Shown: one piece after another, positions 9,400 to 17,210 of the stretch
Layout: every line of letters begins with the position of its first letter
Numbering within the stretch: position 1 is the first letter of the stretch
Assembly (NCBI GenBank): GCA_020849615.1
Contig: JADLFW010000018.1
Coordinates: forward strand, 119,722 to 183,721
Reading direction: 5' to 3'
DNA length: 64,000 nt
Source: Phycisphaerales bacterium
Lineage (GTDB): Bacteria > Planctomycetota > Phycisphaerae > Phycisphaerales > UBA1924
Made by a program: the position numbers and the translations under genes
The notes under the pieces: model-generated
The model's input: only the letters and a program-made list of their open reading frames with translations
What the model was told of the DNA's origin: nothing
Database searches by the model: none

Positions 9400-9532
9400 C
9401 TGAGGGCATTGTGACGGATCCGGCGCGATAAGTCCAGCGGCCGCAAGGGTTGGGAATCCGTGCCCGGGCGTGCAACCCGGGGACCGCCGGGGCGGTAGCC
9501 GGGCCCGTTTCCATGGGGTGGCGGGTGTTGCT

Positions 9533-11023
9533 TCAGGCGGCCCGGGGGAGCCCGCAGTCCCTACGGATCCGGTCAACATCGATGAACCGGTCATCGGCGA
9601 TGATGCGGGCCAGCCGGGAGAGCGGGATGGGAGTCGGCGAGGCGGGATCGGTAATGACCGGGTCGCCGGCGGCATCCAGGGAGATGGTTGCCGGGCCCAT
9701 CAGCTCGGTGTTGAACTCGGCCCGCCAGCCCCCGATCCAGAGGCGGACCCCCGCGCACAGCAGGCGGTGGAACGTGAGGGAGCCCCGGGCCTGGGCGGCG
9801 ATGACCTGGAGGTAGGCCTCAAGCCCGTGGGTGAGCTTGCCGAGCCGGTCCTGCTGGGTTGCCTCCTCGAACTGGAGCTCGGTCAGGTCCTCGGCCTGGG
9901 TGGCGGTGAGCCGGCCCGAGCCGCGACGGAGCTGGTCCAGCCTGTCGCGGAGGGCATCGACGCGCTTTCGCATCGGGACGACCGCCCGGGCGAGCCGGGC
10001 CGCCTTGTCCTCGACCTCGGCGACGCGGCCCAGCACGATCCCCGTGGCGACGCCCGCGCGCGAGCCGACCTGCGCGATCTCGGCGGACATGGCAAAGAGC
10101 TCACCGCCGACGAACGAGCAGCCGGGCCCGGCGAAGTGGCGGCCGACGCTGAGGTGGCAGTTGGCGACTTCCTTGGCGATGACGGCGTCGCGGGTGATGC
10201 GGGCCTCGACGTTGTCCAGGTACTTGGCGTGCAGGTCGCGCCCGACTGAGAGCGAGCCTTTCTCGCGGGCGGCCATGCCGCGTTCGAGGATGGCGTCCTC
10301 GCCGATCTCGAGCCGGGCCGCCTCGACGAGCTCGTGGACGGTGATGGAGCGGCCCGTGCGGACGGTGAAGCAGTCGCGGATGCCGCGGCCGACGCTGACG
10401 TGGCCCGGGAAGTCGATGTTGCCGGTGGAGAAATCGACGTATCCGTCGATCTTGAGGGTATCGAGGATGCGGAGGGAGGAGTCCCTGAAGATAACGATGC
10501 CGGGGATGGCGGCGGTGACTGCGCCGGCGGCGTCGACGATGACGGTCTCATCGAAGCGGACGTTGGCGGCGGCGCCGCGGCGGCTGGGGAGGACCTGGCC
10601 CGTGACATCGACGCCGTCGATGCCGTCGGCGGGTGGGAACAGGGTGCCGACGCGGCCGCCGGCGTGGACGACGTGGAAGGGGGTGCGCTGGTAGTGGTCG
10701 GTGGCGCCGGGGTCGGCGAGAGGCGGCGGGGCCGGGCGGGGGGCGAGTTCGAAGCGGCCCGGCCCGCCGTGGATGGGCTCTACGCCGCGGGCGACGATGG
10801 CGTGGGCGGGCTGGTCGGGCCGTTCGCGGGCCGCGCGGACGAGATCGGCGACGGCGTCATCGCGGGCGCGGGATCGCGCGATGACCTGCTGGTCCAGGAG
10901 CGTGTTGATGAGGTCGGCGGTGAGGAACTCGGGGTCCAGGCCCGGCTGAATGATCACGGTGGCGGCCAGGCGGTCGGCGGAGATGGAGACCCGGATCAAT
11001 CTGTCGAGCGCACTCGCGTCCAT
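9533..11023 (-). CDS. DUF342/FapA-like polymer-forming protein, last gene of the chemotaxis operon
   Basis: 496 residues matching the DUF342 (FapA) family. After an N-terminal alpha/beta part, a right-handed beta-helix-like central region carries repeated short beta rungs (IDFPGHVSVGRGIRDCFTV, ARITRDAVIAKEVANCHLSVG). A helical coiled-coil segment then contains KRVDALRDRLDQLRRGSGR, with a final beta part. In other bacteria FapA-type proteins influence cell polarity and the placement or activity of envelope machines. It follows cheY with a 48-base gap on the same strand, so co-transcription with the che genes is likely. Family assignment is good; the role in chemotaxis is inference. Confidence 0.82.
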   Translation of the reverse strand: MDASALDRLIRVSISADRLAATVIIQPGLDPEFLTADLINTLLDQQVIARSRARDDAVADLVRAARERPDQPAHAIVARGVEPIHGGPGRFELAPRPAPPPLADPGATDHYQRTPFHVVHAGGRVGTLFPPADGIDGVDVTGQVLPSRRGAAANVRFDETVIVDAAGAVTAAIPGIVIFRDSSLRILDTLKIDGYVDFSTGNIDFPGHVSVGRGIRDCFTVRTGRSITVHELVEAARLEIGEDAILERGMAAREKGSLSVGRDLHAKYLDNVEARITRDAVIAKEVANCHLSVGRHFAGPGCSFVGGELFAMSAEIAQVGSRAGVATGIVLGRVAEVEDKAARLARAVVPMRKRVDALRDRLDQLRRGSGRLTATQAEDLTELQFEEATQQDRLGKLTHGLEAYLQVIAAQARGSLTFHRLLCAGVRLWIGGWRAEFNTELMGPATISLDAAGDPVITDPASPTPIPLSRLARIIADDRFIDVDRIRRDCGLPRAA

Positions 11024-11071
11024 GGCGCTTCACTCCCGAAACGAAGCGCCCGTTCCCCCGAGAATCGGCGG

Positions 11072-11461
11072 TCAGGCGGCGGCGGGCTGTCCGGCGACCT
11101 TGGACATGGTCTCCTGGATCCGCTGGCTGAGCAGGTCTGGGGTGAAGGGCTTGACGACGTAGTTCTGAACGCCGGCCTTGATGGCTTCGATGACGCGGGA
11201 CTTCTCGGCCTCGGTCGTCACCATGATGATGGGGGTGGAGCGGTTGGACTGACGGAAGGCTTTGACGAAGCTCAGCCCGTCCATGTTGGGCATGTTCCAG
11301 TCCACCAGGAGGAGGTCGGGCTTGAAGGCGCCGACCTTGCTGAGGGCATCCTGCCCGTCGCAGGCCTCCTGGATCTCCGTGTGGCCGAGCTGGGTCAGCA
11401 CGGCCTTCTGGATGTTGCGCATCGTCTTGGAGTCGTCGATGAGCATGATTCGCATGGGCAT
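11072..11461 (-). CDS. cheY: Chemotaxis response regulator CheY
   Basis: Stand-alone receiver domain of 129 residues, the usual CheY length. Acidic pocket Asp9-Asp10, phospho-acceptor Asp54 (LLLVDWNMPNMDG), conserved Thr in MVTTEAE and Lys in YVVKPF are all present. Phosphorylated by CheA, it would signal to a motor or other output not encoded in this window. An Ala-rich tail (AGQPAAA) ends the protein. Lies between cheX and the DUF342 gene in the same direction. A second in-frame ATG (Met3) could be the start. Confidence 0.95.
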   Translation of the reverse strand: MPMRIMLIDDSKTMRNIQKAVLTQLGHTEIQEACDGQDALSKVGAFKPDLLLVDWNMPNMDGLSFVKAFRQSNRSTPIIMVTTEAEKSRVIEAIKAGVQNYVVKPFTPDLLSQRIQETMSKVAGQPAAA

Positions 11462-11526
11462 GGGTCCTCGCGTTCGTTCGTGAGAGACGGTGGTGTGCGG
11501 GGTGGGGGGTGTGGGGGTGGGGGGGG

Positions 11527-12033
11527 TCAGGCCTTGGCGGCGGCGGGGGCCGCGGCGGCGGGCCTGGCGGCGCCGGAGCGGTCCTGGATCGACAGCTCGA
11601 TGACGAGGTCGCCGCAGTCGGTGGTGCAGGGGATGACGATGCAGGGGGTGTCGCTCTGGCGGGCGATGCTGTGGCCCGCGCCGATGACGACGCTGGGGCA
11701 GGAGATCGAGACCTTCTTGTTGGGGAAGAGGGCCTTGGCGCCGCCGCTGACCATGTTGACGAGTTCGCCCACGGCGTCCGCGAAGTCGGGGGTGCCGACC
11801 TCGAGCTGCTGACCGCAGAAGAGGCTGACGACGCGCTCGGCGGTGTCCTTGGGGAAGCTGAGGACGACCGAGCCGACGGCGTCGCCGCTCATGCCGATGA
11901 TGCCGGAGACGTCGAAGGAGGTCGCGGTCGACTCCTTGATGCGGGGCGCGTTGACGGTCACCGGGAGCTGGAGCATCGTGGAGAAGACGTTCTGGATGCT
12001 CTGGATGAACGGTTTGATGTAACTCGGGTCCAT
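11527..12033 (-). CDS. cheX: CheX-family CheY-P phosphatase
   Basis: 168 residues of the CheX/CheC phosphatase family, which dephosphorylates CheY-P and resets chemotaxis signalling. The catalytic Glu-x-x-Asn signature is visible in GELVNMVSGGAKA (Glu90, Asn93). The surrounding alpha/beta order, including SGIIGMSGDAVGSVVLSFP, fits CheX. A C-terminal Ala/Pro tail of ~20 residues is extra. It sits directly after cheA and before cheY, so kinase, phosphatase and substrate are encoded together. I see no CheZ in the window. Confidence 0.88.
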   Translation of the reverse strand: MDPSYIKPFIQSIQNVFSTMLQLPVTVNAPRIKESTATSFDVSGIIGMSGDAVGSVVLSFPKDTAERVVSLFCGQQLEVGTPDFADAVGELVNMVSGGAKALFPNKKVSISCPSVVIGAGHSIARQSDTPCIVIPCTTDCGDLVIELSIQDRSGAARPAAAAPAAAKA

Positions 12034-12059
12034 GCGGGTTCCTTTGGGGTGATGCTGGT

Positions 12060-14372
12060 TCAGTCGGTGCGGGCGAGGGCGGGAGTCTCTGTTGAAGTTC
12101 CGGGGGCGCCCTCGGCCCGGCGGATCAGTTCGGCGACATCGATGATGAGGCTGACGCCGCCGTCATCGCGGACGGTGGCGCCGGAGGCGGCCCCGCCCTG
12201 GAGGCCGACGCCCTCGAGGGCCTTGACGACGATCTCCTGCTGGCCGATGAGGCGCGAGACCAGCAGGCCGACGCGGCGGTCGTTCATGGTGAGGATGACG
12301 GCGAAAAGGTCCTCGAGGGGCTGGCCCGTGTCGAGGTTGAAGAGTTCATCGGCGCGGACGAGCGGCAGGACCGTGTCGCGCAGGCGCATGACCGGGCGGC
12401 GGCCGATGCTGCTGATCTGCTCGGCGCGGGGCTTGACGATCTCCAGCACGTTGCTGAGCGGGACGGCGTAGACCTCGTTCCCGACGCCGACCATCATCGC
12501 GGGCAGGATCGCCACGGTGAGGGGGATCGTGATGGTGATGGTCGTGCCCTGCCCCGGCCGGCTGTCGAGCGTGATCGTGCCTTTGAGCTTCTCGATGTTG
12601 GTGCGGACGACATCCATGCCGACGCCCCGGCCCGACAGGTCGCTGACCTGCTCCGCGGTCGAGAAGCCGGGGAGGAAGATGAAGGCGAAGACCTCGCGGT
12701 CGGGGAGTGCGGCGGCGTGCTCGGCGGTGACGAGCGATCGCTCGACGGCCTTGCGGATGATGCGTTCCCGGACCAGGCCGCGTCCATCGTCGATGACGCG
12801 GACCTCGACGTGGCTGCCCTTGTGGCTGGCGGCGAGGCGGATCGTCCCGGACTCGGGCTTGCCGGCGGCGAGCCGCTCGGCGGGGGGCTCGACGCCGTGG
12901 TCGGCGGAGTTGCGGAGCAGGTGGATCAGGGGGTCGGCCAGCTCCTCGATCATCGACTTGTCGACCTCGGTGTCGCCGCCCTCGATGACGAGGTCGATCT
13001 TCTTGCTCGTCTTGCGGGAGAGGTCGCGGATCAGCCGCGGATACTTGCCGAAGAGCTTGTCGAGCGGCTGCATGCGGGTGCGCATCACCGCGACCTGGAT
13101 CTCGCCCGTGATGCGGTCGAGCCCGCCCGCGGCCATCTGCATGGCCTCACGCGTCTCGCCGCCGCCCGCGATCTCCCGCGCGAGGCCGCGGGTGAGGGCG
13201 CTGATGCGGTTCTTCTGCAGCACCAGCTCGCCCACCAGGTTCATCAGCGTCTCGAGCCGGCCGACCTCGACGCGGATCGTGTGCTCGGCCGCGGCCGGGC
13301 CTTTGCGTGCGGGCCCGTCCCTGCCCGGGCCCGGGGCATCCGGGCCCGCATCGCCCTCCGGCATTGCTTCGGCGATGGGCTCGGGAGTCGTCTCGGTCGC
13401 GCCTTCGGTCGGCGCTGCTTGGGCCGCTGCGGAGCGGACGCCATCGGCCACCAGCGCCTCGCCGGGCCCGGCGCCCGCGGGCAGAACCGCCTCGGGCTCG
13501 AGATCGCGGCCCGCGAGAATGGACTCGACGCGGTCGAGCAGCGTGCGGATGGGGTGCTCGAGGAGGCGGCGATGGCGCAGGGCATCGGCCTGCTCGCGGA
13601 GGAGCGTGATCATCGCGGCGATGCGCGGCGAGAGCTGGCCCGCCGCCTGGTCATCGAGGCCCGCCGCCTGATCGCCGGCCTCCGCGATGGCGCGGGCCAG
13701 GGCGGTGACGGCGGTGAACCCGAAGAAATCGACGGTCTTGATGAGTGCATCGCCGAGCTCGGCGAGCTTCTCGGCGGCGGCGGATCGGGTCTCGGCGGCG
13801 GCCAGGCCCGGCGCGTGGAGCGTGAGCTGCTCGATCGTCTGGTCGAGGTCGGAAACAAAGAACTCCAGCAGGTCAGCCCGGTTTCCGGTGAGTTCGAGCG
13901 GCGTGCCCACTTCGGAGGCGGGCGCGGGCCGGGCCTGTGCGGGCGGCGTCGGCGCGGCGGGCGCGGGCTGCGCGTGGCCCGGGCGCTTGCCCTCGGCGAG
14001 GAGCGTGAGGCCGTGGATGAGCGGCGCGGCGGGGGCGGTGAGGTCCTGCCCGGCGGCGAGCTGGGTGGACTGGAGCTTCAGCAGGTCGACGGCCTGCAGG
14101 AGCAGGTCCATCATGGCCCGGTCGACGGTGATGACGCGGTTGCGGGCCGTGTTGAGGGCGCCCTCGGCGGCGTGGGCGATCTTGACGAGGTTGGTGAGGC
14201 TGAGGAACGAGGCGCTGCCCTTGATGGTGTGCAGGGCGCGGAAGACGCGGTTGATGAGCTCGAGGTCGCCGGGCCCGCGCTCGAGCTCGACGAGATCGGA
14301 CTCGAGCTGCTCGAGCAGTTCGCCCGACTCGGTCATGAAGTCCTGGAGGATCTCGGGGTCGAGGTTGAGCAT
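12060..14372 (-). CDS. cheA: Chemotaxis histidine kinase CheA
   Basis: 770 residues. The N-terminal HPt domain has the phosphorylated His48 in ALHTIKGSASF. A Pro/Ala linker (~150-185) and a second helical bundle without an obvious His follow. A P3 dimerisation segment (VEVGRLETLMNLVGELVLQK) leads to the HATPase domain with N box HLLRNSADHGVE, G1 DDGRGL and G2 GRGVGMDVV. A CheW-like domain (VGNEVYAVPLSNVLEIV) forms the C-terminus. No clear CheY-binding P2 domain is recognised; the second bundle may replace it. Start at ATG 14372 because MLNLDPEIL begins the HPt; the longer frame runs into cheR. Confidence 0.95.
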   Translation of the reverse strand: MLNLDPEILQDFMTESGELLEQLESDLVELERGPGDLELINRVFRALHTIKGSASFLSLTNLVKIAHAAEGALNTARNRVITVDRAMMDLLLQAVDLLKLQSTQLAAGQDLTAPAAPLIHGLTLLAEGKRPGHAQPAPAAPTPPAQARPAPASEVGTPLELTGNRADLLEFFVSDLDQTIEQLTLHAPGLAAAETRSAAAEKLAELGDALIKTVDFFGFTAVTALARAIAEAGDQAAGLDDQAAGQLSPRIAAMITLLREQADALRHRRLLEHPIRTLLDRVESILAGRDLEPEAVLPAGAGPGEALVADGVRSAAAQAAPTEGATETTPEPIAEAMPEGDAGPDAPGPGRDGPARKGPAAAEHTIRVEVGRLETLMNLVGELVLQKNRISALTRGLAREIAGGGETREAMQMAAGGLDRITGEIQVAVMRTRMQPLDKLFGKYPRLIRDLSRKTSKKIDLVIEGGDTEVDKSMIEELADPLIHLLRNSADHGVEPPAERLAAGKPESGTIRLAASHKGSHVEVRVIDDGRGLVRERIIRKAVERSLVTAEHAAALPDREVFAFIFLPGFSTAEQVSDLSGRGVGMDVVRTNIEKLKGTITLDSRPGQGTTITITIPLTVAILPAMMVGVGNEVYAVPLSNVLEIVKPRAEQISSIGRRPVMRLRDTVLPLVRADELFNLDTGQPLEDLFAVILTMNDRRVGLLVSRLIGQQEIVVKALEGVGLQGGAASGATVRDDGGVSLIIDVAELIRRAEGAPGTSTETPALARTD

Positions 14373-14403
14373 GGCGGCGGCGGGCGAGCGGGGCGGTGGA
14401 GTG

Positions 14404-15279
14404 TCAGGCGGCGGCGCGGCCCAGCCGGGCCTTCTGGTAGCAGAAGCCCTGCGGGATGGGGAGGGGCTCGAAGGGGGCATCGGAGGCGCGGATGGTCTCG
14501 GAGTGGCCGATGAACAGGTAGCCGTTGTCGGCGAGCTGGTCGGCGAACATGCGCAGCACCTGCTGCTTCATAGTGTCGTCGAAGTAGATCATGACGTTGC
14601 GGCAGAAGATGATGTCCCAGTGGCCGTGGCGCTTGGCGGCGAGGCGGTCCTTGAGGTTGTGCAGCTCGAAGTTGACCATGGAGCGGATGGAGGGTTGCAG
14701 GTTCCAGTACGGCCCGTCCTGGGTGAAGTAGCGCTGCCTGACGAGGGCCGGCGTGGTGCGCATGGCGTAGTCGGTGTACCTGGCCTCGGCGGCGGTGGTG
14801 AGGGCCTTCTCGGAGATGTCGGTGCCGAGGATCTCGACGTGCCAGTCCATGAGGCGCACGCCCAGGCTGCGGTGCAGCAGGATGGCGAGCGTGTAGGGCT
14901 CCTCGCCCGTCGAGCAGGCGGCCGACCAGATGCGGATGCGCTTGGTGGTGGAGCGCCGGGCCTCGATGATCCGCGGCAGCGCCTCCTTCTCGAAGATCTC
15001 CAGCTGCGGCTCGTTGCGGAAGAAGCTGGTCTCGTTGATCGTGATGCGGTTGAACATCTCCTGGAACTCGTCGGTCTGGTACGGGCCCATCGTCAGGAAG
15101 GCGATGTACTGGTCGAAGTCCTCCAGCTCCAGCTCCGCGAGGCGGTGGCCCAGCCGCGACTCCAGGACGTACTTCTTGCCGTCGGGGAAGTGGATGCCCG
15201 AGCGGGTGTAGATGATCTTGCGCAGCTCGCCGAACTGCTTGTCGGTCATCGTGTGCCTGGCGTTGGTGCCGGTCGTCAT
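14404..15279 (-). CDS. cheR: Chemoreceptor methyltransferase CheR
   Basis: Transfers methyl groups from SAM to glutamates of chemoreceptors, opposing CheB. 291 residues. A helical N-terminal domain (FGELRKIIYTRSGIHF) is followed by the SAM-binding Rossmann domain with IWSAACSTGEEPYTLA near residue 117, EILGTDIS, and IIFCRNVMIYF. SINETSFFR-type substrate contact sequence is present as TINETSFFRNE. Length and order match typical CheR with no TPR extension. Lies 31 bases before cheA in the same operon. No receptor gene is in the window, so substrates are elsewhere. Confidence 0.95.
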   Translation of the reverse strand: MTTGTNARHTMTDKQFGELRKIIYTRSGIHFPDGKKYVLESRLGHRLAELELEDFDQYIAFLTMGPYQTDEFQEMFNRITINETSFFRNEPQLEIFEKEALPRIIEARRSTTKRIRIWSAACSTGEEPYTLAILLHRSLGVRLMDWHVEILGTDISEKALTTAAEARYTDYAMRTTPALVRQRYFTQDGPYWNLQPSIRSMVNFELHNLKDRLAAKRHGHWDIIFCRNVMIYFDDTMKQQVLRMFADQLADNGYLFIGHSETIRASDAPFEPLPIPQGFCYQKARLGRAAA

Positions 15280-15318
15280 GAAGGGAAAGCCCCGAGAGAG
15301 AGGGTGGCGGGTGAAGGC

Positions 15319-15852
15319 TCAGGCCGCGGCCCGGACGGCGGTGTCGGCCTGGTCGCCGCTGAAGAGGCGGCCGATGTCGAGGAGGATGAGGAGGCGGTCG
15401 TCGAGCTTGCCGACGCCGGCGATGAAATCGGAGTCGATGGAGCAGACCATGGCGGGCGCGGGCTCGACGATGTCGGAGGAGATGCGGAGCACCTCGTGCA
15501 CGCGGTCGACGATGAAGCCCAGCACCCGGGAGTGGACCTCGACCACGATGATGCGGTTGTGCTCATCGCGCTCGCCCGCGGGCAGGTTGAAGCGCTTGCG
15601 GAGGTCGAGCACGGGGATGATCTTGCCGCGGAGGTTGATCACGCCCTCGACCTCGGGCGGGCTCTGGGGCACGCGCGTCAGCTCCATCATCCGGTTGATC
15701 TCGCGCACCGCGAGGATGTCGACGGCGAACTCCTCCCCCGCCAGCTCGAAGGTCACGAGCTGGAGCTGGCGCGGGCCGGCGACGGGCCCGTCTCCGCCGG
15801 TGGCGGCGCCGGGGGCGGTGGACGCTTCGCGGCCGATCTGGGTCTGGCTCAT
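15319..15852 (-). CDS. cheW: Chemotaxis adaptor CheW
   Basis: 177-residue CheW-domain protein that couples receptors to CheA. It has the typical LVTFELAGEEFAVDILAVRE opening, RVPQSPPEVEGVINLRGKI, VLDLRKRF and a C-terminal VLGFIVDRVHEVLRI. Met at 15852 is chosen because it is the start nearest the domain; the longer frame is Arg/Pro-rich shadow sequence overlapping cheB. A short Ala/Gly-rich segment precedes the domain. Sits between cheB (103-base gap) and cheR. Confidence 0.94.
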   Translation of the reverse strand: MSQTQIGREASTAPGAATGGDGPVAGPRQLQLVTFELAGEEFAVDILAVREINRMMELTRVPQSPPEVEGVINLRGKIIPVLDLRKRFNLPAGERDEHNRIIVVEVHSRVLGFIVDRVHEVLRISSDIVEPAPAMVCSIDSDFIAGVGKLDDRLLILLDIGRLFSGDQADTAVRAAA

Positions 15853-15955
15853 CGGGGTCGATTCCTGGGGGTGCGGATGGTCCCGTGATGGACGAATCGG
15901 ACAGCGCCCGCGAAGCGCGGGCCTGAGTGAGCATCGGATGCGGGCGCGGTGCAGT

Positions 15956-17053
15956 TCAGGCAACCTTGCGCCCCGTGCCCGATTCCGCGCCGGGCGCCGC
16001 CCCACGATCGGGTGCCAGCGAACAGATCCATAAGGTGATCGCCTCAGGGGCGCACGAAGCCGCGGCCACTCCGCGCTCGACGACCGCCCGTGGCATGCCG
16101 TACACGACGCAGGTCTCCGCCGACTGCGCCACGATCAGCCCGCCCGCAGCGTGCAGCGTCTCAGCGCCGGCAGCGCCGTCATCTCCCATGCCTGTCAGCA
16201 TCACGCCCGCGGCGCGGTTGCCCAGCGACTCGCCCGCCGAGCGGAACAGCTCGTTGACGCTCGGCTTGTAGAGGGCCGCCGCCGGCTCGCCGTTCACCTC
16301 CAGCCGCAGCGCCGCCCCCGCCCTCACCACCCGCCCGTGCTGCCCGCCCGGCAGGATGTACACCGTCCCCGGGTGCAGCGGCTGGCGGTCCTCACCGTGC
16401 ACCACCGTCATCGCGCACAGGCTGTCGAGCCGCTGCGCCAGGCTCCGCGTGAACAGCGGCGGCATGTGCTGGGCCACGACCACCGGCGCCGGCAGGTCGG
16501 CCGGCAGGCGCGTCAGGATGTGCTCCAGCACCGGCGGCCCGCCCGTGGATGAACCGACCGCGATCAGCCGCGTTCCCGGCGGGAGCGGCGGCGGCGCCTT
16601 GCCCGCGGGTGTCGCCTTTGCGGCCGGGCGGCGGCGTGCGGTGCCCGCGATGGCCCGGATCTTGCCGACCAGTTCATTGCGCATCCCCGCCGATCCGCCG
16701 ATCGCATCCGGTTCCTTGGCGATGACATCCGCCGCGCCCAGCCGCATCGCGGTCAGCGCTTCGTGGCTGCCCTGGCTCGTCAGGCTGGAGCACATCAGCA
16801 CCGCGGGCGGCGGCGCGGGGCACTCGGCCCGGATCTTCCGCAGCGCCGTCAGCCCGTCCATCACCGGCATCTCGATGTCGAGGGTGACGACATCCGGGCG
16901 GAGCAGCTTGGCCTTCTCGACGCCATCGGCGCCGTTCCGCGCGGTGTCCACGACCCGCAGCCCGGGGTCGGAGGTGATCATCTGCGAGATCATCTTGCGC
17001 ATCAGGGCCGAGTCGTCGACCACCAGAACCCTGATTGGGGCATCCTCGGGCAC
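15956..17053 (-). CDS. cheB: Chemotaxis methylesterase/deamidase CheB
   Basis: 365 residues: receiver domain with phospho-acceptor Asp59 (VVTLDIEMPVMDG), a linker, then the methylesterase domain. The catalytic triad is readable as Ser in VGSSTGGPPV, His in VAQHMPP and Asp in LTGMGDDGA. It removes methyl groups from receptors when phosphorylated by CheA. I place the start at GTG 17053 because a full GGAGG lies six bases upstream (17060-17064 on the minus strand); the GTG at 17074 lacks this. It is the first gene of the che operon on this strand. Confidence 0.94.
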   Translation of the reverse strand: MPEDAPIRVLVVDDSALMRKMISQMITSDPGLRVVDTARNGADGVEKAKLLRPDVVTLDIEMPVMDGLTALRKIRAECPAPPPAVLMCSSLTSQGSHEALTAMRLGAADVIAKEPDAIGGSAGMRNELVGKIRAIAGTARRRPAAKATPAGKAPPPLPPGTRLIAVGSSTGGPPVLEHILTRLPADLPAPVVVAQHMPPLFTRSLAQRLDSLCAMTVVHGEDRQPLHPGTVYILPGGQHGRVVRAGAALRLEVNGEPAAALYKPSVNELFRSAGESLGNRAAGVMLTGMGDDGAAGAETLHAAGGLIVAQSAETCVVYGMPRAVVERGVAAASCAPEAITLWICSLAPDRGAAPGAESGTGRKVA

Positions 17054-17146
17054 GCGCCGCCTCCAGTCACCCACGACTTATCGAACCAACGGAGGAGCGG
17101 CTTGACCGCCGGGCCGGGCCCGGCTTGGCTGGCCCGCGCCGGAATG

Positions 17147-17175
17147 AAAAACCGCCGAGGGCGGGCCCCGGCGGT
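17147..17175 (-). terminator. Intrinsic terminator after the S9 peptidase
   Basis: Read on the minus strand, ACCGCCG (17175-17169) pairs with CGGCGGT (17157-17151) around an 11-base GC-rich loop and runs into five T residues. It lies 36 bases past the peptidase stop and before the cheB start, so it separates the peptidase transcript from the che operon. Confidence 0.75.
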
Positions 17176-17210
17176 GCGGATGTGCATCAACAGGGATGTC
17201 GGCCGGCCTG

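Noticed and set aside
17078..17105. Possible sigma-28 (FliA) promoter before cheB: CGATAA with upstream TCAAG
   Set aside because: Spacing is one base off and the -35 match is weak; not enough to call it.
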